This document shows, in pieces, positions 34,410 through 44,035 of a stretch of DNA of 64,000 bases; position 1 is the first letter of the stretch, and each line of letters begins with the position of its first letter. Location of the stretch: contig NZ_CP095482.1 of NCBI RefSeq assembly GCF_023028225.1, positions 1,736,001 through 1,800,000 of the forward strand, given 5' to 3'. This DNA is from Halorientalis litorea. GTDB taxonomy: Archaea > Halobacteriota > Halobacteria > Halobacteriales > Haloarculaceae. Under the pieces are notes generated by a model, which worked only from the letters and a program-made list of their open reading frames with translations, was not told the DNA's origin and searched no databases. The translations under genes were made by a program, and so were the position numbers.

Positions 34410-36112
34410 CCCGCGACATCGACCGCGAGGCATACGCCGAACTGTACGGCCCCACCGAGGGCGACAAGGTCCGACTCGGCGACACCGAACTGTTCGCCGA
34501 AGTCGAACGGGACTACCGGACCCACGGCGACGAGGCGGTCTTCGGCGGCGGCAAGACTCTCCGCGACGGCCTCGGGATGGCCCCCGGCGTCACGCAGGAG
34601 GAAGGGGCACTGGACTGGGTCATCACGAACGCGACGGTCATCGACCCCGTACTGGGTATCGTCGCCGGCGACATCGGCATCCGGAACGGCGAGATAGTCG
34701 GCGTCGGGAAGGCCGGCAACCCGGACACGATGGACGGCGTCGACATGGTGGTCGGCCCGTCGACGGACGTGTATCCGGCCGAGGGCAAGATAGCCACCGC
34801 GGGCGCGCTGGACATCCACGTCCACTGGAACTCCGCACAACTGCACGAACACGCGCTGGCCGGCGGCATCACGACGATGCTCGGGGGCGGCTACGGCGGC
34901 GGCGCGACCACCTGCACGACCGGCCCGGAGAACGTCAAGCGACACCTGCAGGCCGCCGAGGCGTGGCCGGTCAACGTCGGCTTCTACGCCAAGGGCAACG
35001 CCTCGGACCCGGAACCGCTCCGGGAGCAGATACGGGCGGGGGCCTGCACGCTGAAACTCCACGAGGACTGGGGGTCGATGCCCGCGGCCATCGACACCGC
35101 CCTCGACGTGGCCGAGGACGAGGACGTACAGGTGTGCATGCACACGGACACGCTCAACGAGGCGGGGTTCGTGGAGAACACCTTCGACGCCGTGGACGGC
35201 CGGACGATGCACCTGTTCCACATCGAGGGTGCGGGCGGCGGCCACGCCCCCGACATCATGGAGATGGTCGGCGAACCGAACATGCTCCCCTCGTCGACGA
35301 ACCCCTCGATGCCCTACACCGACAACACGTTCGACGAGCATCTGGACATGGTGATGGTGTGTCACCACCTCAACCCGGACGTGCCCGAGGACGTGGCCTT
35401 CGCCGAGTCCCGCGTCCGGGCCGAGACCATCGCCGCCGAGGACGTCCTCCACGACATGGGGGCCATCTCGATGATGACGACCGACTCCCAAGCGATGGGA
35501 CGGATGGCCGAACTCGTCCCCCGGACGTGGCAGACGGCCTCGCAGATGAAGGCCCAGCGCGGCCCCCTCCCCGAGGACGAGGGGACCGGCGCGGACAACT
35601 TCCGCATCAAACGCTACGTCGCCAAGTACACCGTCAACCCAGCCATCTCGGCTGGCATCGACGACTACGTCGGGACGCTCGAACCCGGGAAACTGGCCGA
35701 CGTGGCACTGTGGGACCCCGCGTTCTTCGGCGTCAAGCCGGCGATGGTGTTCAAGGGCGGGTTCCCCGTCCACTCCGAGATGGGCGAGGCCAACGGGTCG
35801 CTGATGACCTGTGAACCCATCCTCCAGCGCGAACGGGCGGGTGCGGTCGGGAAGGCCAAACACGCCCTCTCGCTCTCGTTCGTCTCCCCGGCGGCCGCCG
35901 AGGCCGACGTGGGCGACCAGTACGGTCTCGACACGCCCGTCGTCCCCGTTGCAGGGACCCGCACGCCCGGCAAGGCGGACATGGTGTACAACGACTACTG
36001 CCCGGACGACATCGACGTGGACCCGGAAACCTTCGAGGTGAAAGTCGACGGTGACCACGTCACCTGTGAACCGGCTTCGGAACTCCCACTCGCACAGCGG
36101 TACATGCTATGA
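34406..36112 (+). CDS. ureC: urease subunit alpha (catalytic)
   Basis: A 568-residue catalytic subunit that hydrolyses urea to ammonia and carbamate at a binuclear nickel site. Visible ligands are HVHW near residue 135, the carbamylated lysine in TLKLHEDWG, histidines in [13 protein letters not shown] and [16 protein letters not shown], and the Asp in TTDSQAMGR. The start is GTG, overlapping ureB by 4 nt. The stop overlaps ureA by 4 nt. Length is normal; nothing essential is missing. Confidence 0.97.
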   Translation: MTRDIDREAYAELYGPTEGDKVRLGDTELFAEVERDYRTHGDEAVFGGGKTLRDGLGMAPGVTQEEGALDWVITNATVIDPVLGIVAGDIGIRNGEIVGVGKAGNPDTMDGVDMVVGPSTDVYPAEGKIATAGALDIHVHWNSAQLHEHALAGGITTMLGGGYGGGATTCTTGPENVKRHLQAAEAWPVNVGFYAKGNASDPEPLREQIRAGACTLKLHEDWGSMPAAIDTALDVAEDEDVQVCMHTDTLNEAGFVENTFDAVDGRTMHLFHIEGAGGGHAPDIMEMVGEPNMLPSSTNPSMPYTDNTFDEHLDMVMVCHHLNPDVPEDVAFAESRVRAETIAAEDVLHDMGAISMMTTDSQAMGRMAELVPRTWQTASQMKAQRGPLPEDEGTGADNFRIKRYVAKYTVNPAISAGIDDYVGTLEPGKLADVALWDPAFFGVKPAMVFKGGFPVHSEMGEANGSLMTCEPILQRERAGAVGKAKHALSLSFVSPAAAEADVGDQYGLDTPVVPVAGTRTPGKADMVYNDYCPDDIDVDPETFEVKVDGDHVTCEPASELPLAQRYML

Positions 36113-36510
36113 AACTCACACCCAAAGAGCAGGAACGGCTCACGGTCTTCACCGCCGCAGAGGTCGCACGACGCCGCAAGGAGCGCGGCGTCCTGCTGAA
36201 CCATCCCGAAGCGGTCGCCTACATCAGCGACTGGTGCATCGAACGCGCCCGCGAGGGGCAGTCCGTCGCGGAGATACGTTCCGGCGCGTCCCAACTGCTG
36301 GGCCGCGACGACGTGATGGACGGCGTCCCCGCGATGGTCGACATGATACAGGTCGAACCGGTGTTCCCCGACGGGACGAAACTCGTCACCGTCCACGACC
36401 CGATTCGGTCCGACAGCGTCGGCGGGGCCGAGGCCGCAGACGAGGACGCCGCCACCGACGGCGGTGTGGACGCGGGAGCCACGGGGACCGACGACGAGAC
36501 CGAGCCATGA
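36109..36510 (+). CDS. ureA: urease subunit gamma
   Basis: A 133-residue UreA. The fold block [20 protein letters not shown] and [13 protein letters not shown] are diagnostic, as is [19 protein letters not shown] ~30-residue acidic/Ala-rich C-terminal extension (after SDSV) goes beyond the usual ~100 residues and looks like a halophilic tail. Four-base overlaps link it to ureC and ureG. Confidence 0.95.
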   Translation: MKLTPKEQERLTVFTAAEVARRRKERGVLLNHPEAVAYISDWCIERAREGQSVAEIRSGASQLLGRDDVMDGVPAMVDMIQVEPVFPDGTKLVTVHDPIRSDSVGGAEAADEDAATDGGVDAGATGTDDETEP

Positions 36511-37130
36511 GCCTCACCCATCGGGACGTGGCGACGGTCGGTATCGGCGGCCCAGTGGGGTCGGGAAAGACCTCGTTGCTGACCGAACTCGTCCCGCGAC
36601 TGCGCGACGCGGGGCTTGACGTGGGCGTCATCGCCAACGACATCCTCACACAGGAGGACGCCGACCGCCTCCGCGAGCGGTTCGCAGGCGTCGTGCCCGC
36701 GGACCTCGTGGCCGGGGTCGAGACGGGGGCGTGTCCACACACGGGTATCCGGGAGGACCCCTCGATGAATCTCCAGCAGATAGACGCGTTCCTCGACTCC
36801 CACCCCGAGTTGGACCTCGTGTTAATCGAGAGCGGTGGCGACAACCTCGCAGCGACGTTCAACCCCGAACTCGCGGACTACTCGCTGTACGTCATCAGCG
36901 TCGCGGAGGGCGACGACATCCCGCGCAAGCGCGGCCCCGGCGTCGTCGACTGTGACCTGCTGGTCGTGAACAAGACCGACCTCGCGCCCCACGTCGGTGC
37001 TGACCTCGACCTGATGGAACGCGACGCCGAGGCCGTCCGCGACGGCCCCGTCGTCTTCACCGACTGTAAGGCCAGCGAGGGCATCGACGAGGTACTCGGC
37101 CACGTCCGGGACGGGGTGCTGTTCGCCTGA
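36507..37130 (+). CDS. ureG: urease accessory GTPase UreG
   Basis: A 207-residue SIMIBI-class GTPase that drives nickel insertion. The P-loop [10 protein letters not shown] is at residues ~14-23, the metal-binding/switch motif GACPHT (CPH in place of the usual CPH/TAI dimer site) near 75, and [11 protein letters not shown] near 110. The G4 motif NKTDLA is at ~155. A longer upstream open frame is ureA's shadow. The stop overlaps the ureD start by one base. Confidence 0.95.
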   Translation: MSLTHRDVATVGIGGPVGSGKTSLLTELVPRLRDAGLDVGVIANDILTQEDADRLRERFAGVVPADLVAGVETGACPHTGIREDPSMNLQQIDAFLDSHPELDLVLIESGGDNLAATFNPELADYSLYVISVAEGDDIPRKRGPGVVDCDLLVVNKTDLAPHVGADLDLMERDAEAVRDGPVVFTDCKASEGIDEVLGHVRDGVLFA

Positions 37131-38062
37131 TGGCCGCCGACGGCGAGACGGACGCCGATACCGACCCGCCGGACGCACCCCACCCTGCCTTCGAGGGCTA
37201 CGCGGCCGAACCCGTCCCGCAGGCGGCCGTCGGGTCGCCCGGGAAGGACGGCGTGTTGGAACTGACCTTCGCCGCCACCGAGGGTGGGACGGCACTCGTC
37301 CACGACTACGCGACGGTCCCGTTCCACGTCTCGGGGACGCTGGGCCACGACCCGCACCCCGACGCCGAGACGGTGTTCCTCCAGTCGCCGACGGGCGGCG
37401 TCGCACAGGGTGACCGTCACGACGTGACCATCCGCGCCGAGGCGGACGCCGTCGCCCACGTCTCCACCCAGAGTTCGACCAAGGTGCAGTCGATGGACTG
37501 CAACTACGCCGCCGCCGACGCCACGCTGTCGGTCGGTCCCGGTGCCCACCTCGACTACGTACCCGAGCCGACGATTCTCCACGCCGACGCCCGGTACTGT
37601 CGGGAGACGACGCTCACGCTCGCCCCCGGCGCGACGGCGGTGGTCAGCGACGTAGTGGTGCCGGGCCGTCTCGCCCGCGACGAACGGTTCGAGTTCGAGC
37701 GATACCTCTCGCGGATTCGGGTTGAGGGACCGGACGGCCTGCTGTTCACCGACGCCACGCACCTCACGCCCGCCGACGCGGACCCGACAGCACCGGGCGT
37801 CCTCGGCGAGTTCACCGTCTACGGGACGGCGTTCGTGGTCGCCCCCGAGCGGGACACGGCCGCACTGAGCGACCGGCTACACGCGGCGGTCACCGACGCC
37901 GAGGCCCGCGCCGGTGCGACCGAACTGCCCAATGGTGCCGGCGTCGCCGTGCGCGCGCTCGGTGACCGTGCGGAGACAGTACAGGCCACGCTCCACGCGG
38001 CGTGGGACTGTGCTCGCCGCGACATACTGGACGCGCCCGCACCCTCCGGGAGGAAGCTCTGA
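37130..38062 (+). CDS. ureD: urease accessory protein UreD
   Basis: A 310-residue UreD/UreH-type scaffold for apo-urease activation. The family stretch THVSTQSSTKVQ-like sequence (AHVSTQSSTKVQSMD) lies near residue 110, followed by LDYVPEPTILHADARY. There is an acidic N-terminal extension of about 30 residues. One-base overlaps with ureG and ureE place it firmly within the operon. Confidence 0.93.
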   Translation: MAADGETDADTDPPDAPHPAFEGYAAEPVPQAAVGSPGKDGVLELTFAATEGGTALVHDYATVPFHVSGTLGHDPHPDAETVFLQSPTGGVAQGDRHDVTIRAEADAVAHVSTQSSTKVQSMDCNYAAADATLSVGPGAHLDYVPEPTILHADARYCRETTLTLAPGATAVVSDVVVPGRLARDERFEFERYLSRIRVEGPDGLLFTDATHLTPADADPTAPGVLGEFTVYGTAFVVAPERDTAALSDRLHAAVTDAEARAGATELPNGAGVAVRALGDRAETVQATLHAAWDCARRDILDAPAPSGRKL

Positions 38063-38640
38063 TGCTGGTCGCCGACACCTACCTCGGCCACCGGACGGAC
38101 GACGACGTGGCGGCCCGCCTCGACGGGGCCGACCCGTCCCGCGTCGTCCTCTCGGCGACCGACCGCCGCCGCTCCCGGGTTCGCACCGAGACCGACGACG
38201 GGCGAGACATCGGTATCGTGGTCGCTCGTGACCTCACGGACGGCGATATCCTCGAAACCGAGTCCGGTGCCCTCGTGTTAGTCGACCTCGCGGACATCGA
38301 GGCGGCGATTGTATCCCTCGAAGGAACTGACGTGTCGCCGACGACGGCCCTGCAGGTGGGCCACGCGCTCGGGAACCGCCACCGGGACGTGGCGGTGCGT
38401 GACGACGAGGTGGTCGTCGCTGTCGCGGACTCCCGCGAGCGGACCGAGCGCACCCTCGCGGACCTGTGCCCGGACGGGACTCCGGTCCGCTTCGAGTCCG
38501 TGTCACCGGCACTGTTCGACGGCGGGCCGGACCACCGACACGGGGACGACCACTCTCACGGGCACACGGGGCACGACCACGCCGACGGCAACCACGCTCA
38601 CTCGCACGGGCCGCGCTCGTTGGGGGAGGGCGGCAGATGA
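38062..38640 (+). CDS. ureE: urease nickel chaperone UreE
   Basis: A 192-residue UreE that delivers Ni(II). The N-terminal peptide-binding domain begins MLVADTYLGH. The central metal-binding domain has VGHALGNRHRDVAV (conserved GNRH). The C-terminus holds a histidine-rich stretch (PDHRHGDDHSHGHTG and HADGNHAHSHG) with about a dozen histidines, as in nickel-storing UreE proteins. The start overlaps ureD by one base; the stop overlaps ureF by 4. Confidence 0.95.
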   Translation: MLVADTYLGHRTDDDVAARLDGADPSRVVLSATDRRRSRVRTETDDGRDIGIVVARDLTDGDILETESGALVLVDLADIEAAIVSLEGTDVSPTTALQVGHALGNRHRDVAVRDDEVVVAVADSRERTERTLADLCPDGTPVRFESVSPALFDGGPDHRHGDDHSHGHTGHDHADGNHAHSHGPRSLGEGGR

Positions 38641-39326
38641 CCGACGAAAGTACGTTGGCGGCCTTCCGACTGGCTGACTCTTTCCTCCCGGTGGGGACCT
38701 ACACCGTCTCCTACGGTCTCGAACAGTTCGTACAGGACGAGCGCGTGACCGACGCCGCCGACCTCCGGGCGTTGCTCGCCACGTACCTCCGGCGGCAGGT
38801 CGGACCGGCCGAGTTGGTCGCGCTTCGGGCGGCACACACCGCCGCCACGGCGGGCGACGTGGCCGCCGTCTGCGAGGCGGACCGACGGCTGACCGCCACG
38901 ACGCTCTCCGCGGAGTTCCGCGAGAGTGCCCAGAAGTCGGGTGCGCGCCTGCTCTCGCTCCAGCGTGACCTCCGGGCGGACGACACGCTCGACGCGTACG
39001 CCGCCCGCGTCGACGCGGGCGACGCCCCGGGCAACTACGCCGTCGTGTTGGGACTCGCGACTGCAGTCGCCGGTGTCGAGGAGCGGGTCGCCTGCCTGCT
39101 GTGCTGTCACGGGTTCGTCACCGGACTGCTCGGTGCCGCCCAGCGACTCCTCTCGCTGGGGCACACCGACGCCCAGCGACTCCTCGACGAACTGCGTCCG
39201 GTCAGCGTCGAAGCCGTCGACGCCAGTGCCGACCGCTCGCTCGACGAGATGACGCCGTTCGCGCCGCTGGTCGACGTGCTCTCGGCCGACCACGAGCGCG
39301 CTGACCGGCGGTTGTTCGTGAGCTGA
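38637..39326 (+). CDS. ureF: urease accessory protein UreF
   Basis: A 229-residue all-helical UreF, a partner of UreD and UreG in apoenzyme activation. The motif RLADSFLPVGTYTVSYGLEQ near the N-terminus matches the family (SFPxGxFxxSxGLE type, with TYTVSY). Later LACC-like and LGAAQRLLSLGH blocks are present. It is the last gene of the operon. The next gene, a HAD phosphatase, is 75 bp away and probably separate. Confidence 0.93.
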   Translation: MTDESTLAAFRLADSFLPVGTYTVSYGLEQFVQDERVTDAADLRALLATYLRRQVGPAELVALRAAHTAATAGDVAAVCEADRRLTATTLSAEFRESAQKSGARLLSLQRDLRADDTLDAYAARVDAGDAPGNYAVVLGLATAVAGVEERVACLLCCHGFVTGLLGAAQRLLSLGHTDAQRLLDELRPVSVEAVDASADRSLDEMTPFAPLVDVLSADHERADRRLFVS

Positions 39327-39401
39327 GGCCGTGGCACGGTGTCTCACCGACCGCCCACGACGCCGGTGGACTCACCTTTCCGCAGCCCGTGATGTCCGTC
39401 G

Positions 39402-40058
39402 ATGGCCTACGACGGTTTGGTACTCGACCACGACGGTGTCTTGGTGGGGATGGCCGCGTCCGAGACGGTCACCGAAGCGGTAGCGGCGGCGTTCGCGGCC
39501 GCCGGCGTCACCGACCCACGACCGGCCGATATCGACAAGCTGACCGTCGGCGTCGACCCCGAGGACGTGCGGGCGGTCGCCGGACGGCATGGCCTCGACC
39601 CTGCGACGCTGTGGGAGTACCGCGAGGCGGCGGTCCACGAGGCACTGCAGGACGCGACGGTTACAGGTGCGAAGGGCCCCTACGACGATATCGGTGTGTT
39701 GCGGGACCTCGACTGTCCGCTCGGAATCGCGAGCAACAATCAAGCGCGGACGGTTTCGTACATCCTCGACCATCACGACATATCAGACCTGTTTGCGGCG
39801 GTTCACGCCCGCGAGTCGACGTTCGACAGCCTCCACCGGAAGAAACCTCACCCGGCACTGCTGACAGCGGCGGTCGAGCGTCTGGACGCGACGACGCCGC
39901 TGTACGTCGGCGACAGCGAGACCGACATCCAAGCCGCACGGCGGGCCGGTGTCGACGTAGCCTTTCTTCGGCGGTCGCACAACGCCGACCGGACTCTCAC
40001 AGTGACCCCGACGTACGACCTCGCGGGTCTCGACGAGGTGGCCGCGCTCCTCGGCTGA
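39402..40058 (+). CDS. HAD-superfamily hydrolase
   Basis: A 218-residue HAD phosphatase. Motif I is VLDHDGVL (Asp 9 and Asp 11), motif II is IASNN, motif III is the lysine in RKKPHPAL, and motif IV is YVGDSETDIQAA. The cap is the small alpha-helical type, as in phosphoglycolate phosphatase-like enzymes. The substrate is unknown. It follows ureF by 75 bp, with a weak AT element between. Confidence 0.88.
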   Translation: MAYDGLVLDHDGVLVGMAASETVTEAVAAAFAAAGVTDPRPADIDKLTVGVDPEDVRAVAGRHGLDPATLWEYREAAVHEALQDATVTGAKGPYDDIGVLRDLDCPLGIASNNQARTVSYILDHHDISDLFAAVHARESTFDSLHRKKPHPALLTAAVERLDATTPLYVGDSETDIQAARRAGVDVAFLRRSHNADRTLTVTPTYDLAGLDEVAALLG

Positions 40059-40118
40059 ACGTTGGGTGGCCGCGACGTTCATACGGCTCTGGCCCGTACG
40101 ACCGGGAAATAGACAGTT

Positions 40119-40523
40119 ATGTCCGACACCGACCATCCCGTCGAGGGACTCGCCACACCGGACCCGGACTTCGGCCCGGACGACGTCATCGCGCTCCAAC
40201 TCGACGCGCTCTCGACCAACGACGACCCGTTCGACGACGCCGGGATTCTGACCGCGTACAACTTCGCGTCACCGGCCAACCGTCGGAACACCGGACCGCG
40301 CGACCGGTTCGTCGCGATGGTCACCTCACCGCGGTACGCTCCACTCGTCGACCACGTCGAGGCGGTCAGCGGGCCGGTCGACCGAACGGCGAACTACGCG
40401 GAACAGCGGGTGACCGTTACCGGTCCCGACGGCCGGACGCGGACCTACACGTTCGGGGTGTCGGTGCAGTCGACCGGTCCGTTCCGCGGGTGCTGGCTCA
40501 CCGACCGCGTGGTCGTCTCCTGA
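40119..40523 (+). CDS. DUF4864 family protein
   Basis: A 134-residue soluble protein with an SnoaL/NTF2-like pattern: DDVIALQLDALSTNDDP opening helix, AYNFASPANRR, and the closing GCWLTDRVVV typical of DUF4864. There is no signal peptide or metal motif. In bacteria the family is often secreted, but this copy appears cytoplasmic. It is independent of the HAD gene by 60 bp. Confidence 0.75.
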   Translation: MSDTDHPVEGLATPDPDFGPDDVIALQLDALSTNDDPFDDAGILTAYNFASPANRRNTGPRDRFVAMVTSPRYAPLVDHVEAVSGPVDRTANYAEQRVTVTGPDGRTRTYTFGVSVQSTGPFRGCWLTDRVVVS

Positions 40524-40581
40524 GCGGCACCGTCACGGACCGGCCGGGGCAGTCCTGTCCTGTTCGGACTGCCTGCCGCCG

Positions 40582-41322
40582 TCAAGCCTCCTGTAACCGT
40601 CCGCCGTCGACGGCGACGTTTTGGCCGGAGATGTAGGCGGCGGCGTCGCTACAGAAGAACAGAATCGGTGCGGCGACGTCGTCGAACGACGCCGGTCGGC
40701 CCCGCGGGAACTCTGCGGGGTCGGTGACGGTGTTCTCCACGGCGAACGGTGAGACGGCGTTGACCGTGATACCGTCGTTCTGGGTGTCGTGGGCGAGCGT
40801 GCGGGTGAACATGAGGACTGCCTTCTTCGCCGCGAAGTACGGGAAGTTCATCGGGACCGACCGGTCGTCACGCGCGTCGGCGACGCCGAAGTTGACGACC
40901 CGACCCCACCCCTGCTCACGCATCGCCGGCAGTGCCCGTCGCGAACAGAGGAACGTCCCGTAGAGACTCCCAGCGACGGTCGATTGCCAGTCCGCCAGCG
41001 AGAGGTCGTCCCACTCACCCTGCGGGAGTGGGCCGACGGCGTTGACCAGCACGTCGACGGCCCCGAGGTCGGCCTCGCAGGTGGCAAAGAGGTCGTCGAC
41101 GGCGTCGGGGTCGGTGACGTCGCCTTGGACGGTCGTAGCCGCCACCCCGTGGTCGCGTGCCGCCGCGGCCGTCTCCACGGCGTCGTCCGCGCTCGTCCGG
41201 TAGTGAACTGCTACGTCGGCCCCCGCAGCCGCGAGCCTGAGCAGTACCTCGCGGCCGACGCGCTTCGCGGAACCAGTCACGAGAGCTGTCCGTCCCGACA
41301 GGTCTGGGTACAGGTCCTGCAT
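40582..41322 (-). CDS. SDR oxidoreductase, pteridine-reductase-like
   Basis: A 246-residue Rossmann-fold short-chain dehydrogenase. The cofactor motif is ALVTGSAKRVG, followed by ADVAVHYRTS (NADPH-favouring Arg after the second strand). The catalytic residues are unusual: no Ser where classical SDRs have it, but Asp-x12-Tyr-x3-Lys (DARDDRS... to YFAAK), as in PTR1/FolM pteridine reductases. This points to reduction of a pterin or folate. The start was set at the ATG after the long upstream extension. Two small genes lie divergently upstream. Confidence 0.85.
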   Translation of the reverse strand: MQDLYPDLSGRTALVTGSAKRVGREVLLRLAAAGADVAVHYRTSADDAVETAAAARDHGVAATTVQGDVTDPDAVDDLFATCEADLGAVDVLVNAVGPLPQGEWDDLSLADWQSTVAGSLYGTFLCSRRALPAMREQGWGRVVNFGVADARDDRSVPMNFPYFAAKKAVLMFTRTLAHDTQNDGITVNAVSPFAVENTVTDPAEFPRGRPASFDDVAAPILFFCSDAAAYISGQNVAVDGGRLQEA

Positions 41323-41406
41323 CGCTCGGGTTAGGTAGTACAGGCTGAAAAAACACGTGTGGCGGACGTGCAACCCCGTCAGATTCGAGTGCCCGGCGTC
41401 CCTGCT

Positions 41407-41679
41407 ATGACCGTGACGCTCGACGCCCTCACCACCGATGCGGTGCTGACCGCGCTCGCTCACCGGGACCGGACCGCGGTGCCGACAGCCACGCTCGCGG
41501 CCGACCTCGACGCGCCCGGCCCGTACCTGACGACCCACCTCCAGCAACTCGCGCTCCAAGGACTGGTCGGGTTCAACACGCACCGTGGGGTCCGCCGGTG
41601 GCGACTGACCGCGGCCGGCCGCGAGGCGACCCGCGACCAGCGGCCCCGTGGGGACGAGACGACGCCGTGGGACGCTTGA
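41407..41679 (+). CDS. winged-helix DNA-binding protein
   Basis: A 90-residue protein with a winged-helix pattern: helix DAVLTALAHRDRTAVP, recognition segment GPYLTTHLQQLALQGLVG, and the wing VRRWRLTAAGREA. It resembles small ArsR/PadR-like regulators in which the ligand domain is absent. The ATG at 41407 is the first before the fold. It is divergent from the SDR gene by 84 bp and could regulate it. Confidence 0.75.
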   Translation: MTVTLDALTTDAVLTALAHRDRTAVPTATLAADLDAPGPYLTTHLQQLALQGLVGFNTHRGVRRWRLTAAGREATRDQRPRGDETTPWDA

Positions 41680-41722
41680 CCCGTCGGTTCCGCGAGCGGC
41701 TTTTGCCGGTCGACGGCCAAAC

Positions 41723-41920
41723 GTGAGCGTGCGCGACTCGCCGGAGTTCGAGCGTGACCGTGACCCGCCGGAGTGGCAAGTGTGGGCGTTCGCGCTCGCG
41801 TGGTTCACGCTCGCGTTGGGGGCTGCCGTCTATGCCCCCGGCCCGCTGTGGAAAATCGCCAGCACCGTCGCCTTCCTCTCGCTCGGCGTGATAACGATTA
41901 CTGGCACCCGTGAGGACTGA
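41723..41920 (+). CDS. small two-helix membrane protein
   Basis: A 65-residue protein: a polar, acidic N-terminus (VRDSPEFERDRDPPEW), then two hydrophobic helices (residues ~20-38 and 42-60) and a short tail. The GTG start lies ~22 bases after a gcttttgcc element. No family recognised. It follows the wHTH gene at 43 bp. Confidence 0.65.
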   Translation: MSVRDSPEFERDRDPPEWQVWAFALAWFTLALGAAVYAPGPLWKIASTVAFLSLGVITITGTRED

Positions 41921-41989
41921 GCGGCGACAGTCCGTGTCGAGGGGGCCACACCTCCCTGCCGTGCTGTCGCGGAGGTGGCCGCCGAACGG

Positions 41990-43072
41990 TCACTCGACGG
42001 TCAGCGTCGCGTCGGGCATCTCCCCTTTCACGCCGCCGAAGGCGGTTTCGTACCCCTCGTGGCGGGCCGTCTGTGGCTGGACCGTGACCGACAGCGTGAG
42101 TTCGTCCCCCGACTGCACCTCGTCGACGACAGTCCCGTAGTGATAGTGCAGGTCCGGGTCCAGCGTCCGCGTCAACTCGCCGTCGAACACAGTCTCGCCG
42201 TCGCGGGTCAGCGTCCCCGCCAACCCCATCGCGGGGACGACGCTCTCGGTGTACCGCGTCCGCGCCGAGACGGCGAGGTACTCGCCGTCGGCGTCGATAC
42301 CGGCCGGGGATTCGTCGAGGACCGTCACGACGAACCGGGCGTCGTCGCTCATCGTGGACCCGACGACGCGGCCCGGTAACTCGCTCTCTGCCGGTGCGGT
42401 CGACTGTGGAACCATCTCCATCTGCATCGGGTCGACCGCACCCCGTTCGGTCGCCCGCTCGTCCAGCAACTCGAAGGAAATCTCTTCTTTGGCCTGCTGG
42501 CTGTACTCGAAGGGGACCTCGACGGTCGCGGGGTCGCCGAAGCGGTCGGCGAACGACCCGGTTCGCCGGGTGGACATCGCGCCGACGCTCAACTCGACGG
42601 TGTAGGTGCCGTCGCCGTCCAACCCGAAGTTCGCGCCGTAGTGAAACCCCATCGGCTGTGAGAGCATGGGATAGATGACTTCCTCGGTGACCAGCTCGCC
42701 CTCCCGGTAGACGGCCGCGCTCAGGCCCGTGTCCGGGAGGACGGTACCCGTCTCGGGGTCCCACACGCTCGTCATGAGATGCACGTCGTCGCCGTCGTCG
42801 ATTTCCGTGAGCGACGTGTCCCCTCCGTTGACGTTCCAGAACCGGTGGGGGTAGCTGTACATGAGGCCGAACGCGTAGTCACCGGTCGTCTCCATCCCCG
42901 ACATCTCCATCCCCTCGATGTGGCCGGGCACGTACACGCCGTCCGGCCGGTCCTCCGGCACCGGCGGGATGCCGATTGCCCGCGACTCGGTCTCGAACAG
43001 GCCGGAACACCCGGCCAGCGTTAGCGACCCCGCGGCGACGGTGCCGGTCTGGAGGAACGTACGGCGGTCCAT
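41990..43072 (-). CDS. iron-transport P19/Tp34-like lipoprotein
   Basis: A 360-residue exported protein with a Tat-like RR motif (MDRRTFLQTG) and lipobox LAGC. The N-terminal domain (~residues 45-200) matches the pfam10634-type Fe2+ transport domain: EGMEMSGMETTGDYAFGLMY, with two Met-rich metal-binding positions, then PMGFHYGANFGLDGDGTYTV. A second ~150-residue beta domain follows. In bacteria P19/Tp34 binds Cu/Fe at the surface and works with an FTR1-type permease; none is in this window. Metal specificity is unknown. Confidence 0.75.
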   Translation of the reverse strand: MDRRTFLQTGTVAAGSLTLAGCSGLFETESRAIGIPPVPEDRPDGVYVPGHIEGMEMSGMETTGDYAFGLMYSYPHRFWNVNGGDTSLTEIDDGDDVHLMTSVWDPETGTVLPDTGLSAAVYREGELVTEEVIYPMLSQPMGFHYGANFGLDGDGTYTVELSVGAMSTRRTGSFADRFGDPATVEVPFEYSQQAKEEISFELLDERATERGAVDPMQMEMVPQSTAPAESELPGRVVGSTMSDDARFVVTVLDESPAGIDADGEYLAVSARTRYTESVVPAMGLAGTLTRDGETVFDGELTRTLDPDLHYHYGTVVDEVQSGDELTLSVTVQPQTARHEGYETAFGGVKGEMPDATLTVE

Positions 43073-43175
43073 ATCTTCGATTCGGGTCCGGGGAAAAAGC
43101 CGGTTGCGGTCTGGTGCGGACGCCCCCACACCGAGAGAAAACGCTTTTTCAGTCGGCGGGGGGTACCCGGAACTG

Positions 43176-43928
43176 ATGAACACGCGCACGCTCCTCAGTC
43201 TCGGGGTGGTCGCCCTCGCAGTCCTCGCGGGGTGCAACGCCGCGCCGATGGACAGCGAGCCAGTGTACGGCCCATCGACGACGATGCCCGACGTTCTCGA
43301 CGGGCACCAGCAGACCATCGAATCGAGCGACTCGTTCCGGTACAACGCCTCGACGAGTATCTCGGCACGGGACGGGTCGGACCAGCAACCCTCACAGAAC
43401 GTCACCGCCCGAGTGAACACGGCCACGGGGGCCCTCTACGTCCGTCAGCGTCTCGGTGACCGTGCCGTCGTCGAGGGGTACTCTGACGGGAACGGCACCG
43501 CCGTCCGTCGCGTCTCCGCGCAGGGGCAGTCCCGCGTCGAAACGGTCGCCGCGGACGACGTGAACGTCACCGGCTACGTCCGCCCGAACCTCGACGGCCA
43601 GTTCGACGGGCTCAACTACACACACCGCGGGACCGTCGAGCGAGACGGGCAACTGCTCCACAACTACACGGTCACGAGCGACGGCCTCGGGTTGGCCCAG
43701 CCACGGACCGTCGGGCCGTTCTCCTCCTCGGACGTGACCCACGTCGAGAGCCGTCTGCTGGTCACCGACGACGGCGTCGTCCGCTCGCTCACGACCCGGC
43801 TGACCGGACAGGTAAACGAGAACACCACGTACGTCTACACCCTCGACATCGGATACGACGGCGTCGGCTCGACGACGGTCACCGAACCGGCGTGGGCCAG
43901 TCAGGCAGCGGACGACGCGGACGGGTAG
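43176..43928 (+). CDS. secreted lipoprotein, function unknown
   Basis: A 250-residue lipoprotein. MNTRTLLSLGVVALAVLAGC gives a signal peptide with lipobox LAGC. The mature part is beta-rich with many N-glycosylation sequons (NAS, NVT, NGT, NYT) and no recognised catalytic motif. It resembles a family of haloarchaeal lipoproteins with DHG..L.NY.V-type repeats, named only by DUF numbers. It is divergent from the iron-binding lipoprotein gene by 103 bp. Confidence 0.72.
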   Translation: MNTRTLLSLGVVALAVLAGCNAAPMDSEPVYGPSTTMPDVLDGHQQTIESSDSFRYNASTSISARDGSDQQPSQNVTARVNTATGALYVRQRLGDRAVVEGYSDGNGTAVRRVSAQGQSRVETVAADDVNVTGYVRPNLDGQFDGLNYTHRGTVERDGQLLHNYTVTSDGLGLAQPRTVGPFSSSDVTHVESRLLVTDDGVVRSLTTRLTGQVNENTTYVYTLDIGYDGVGSTTVTEPAWASQAADDADG

Positions 43929-44035
43929 GGCGTCTCACCGTCGTCTCCCGCTCGACAGTGAGCAGAAAGGGCGTACGCAAGGGGAGATCGAGGGCTACGG
44001 CCCCCTCGTGAGTATCACATCGGCTGGCGACAGCA

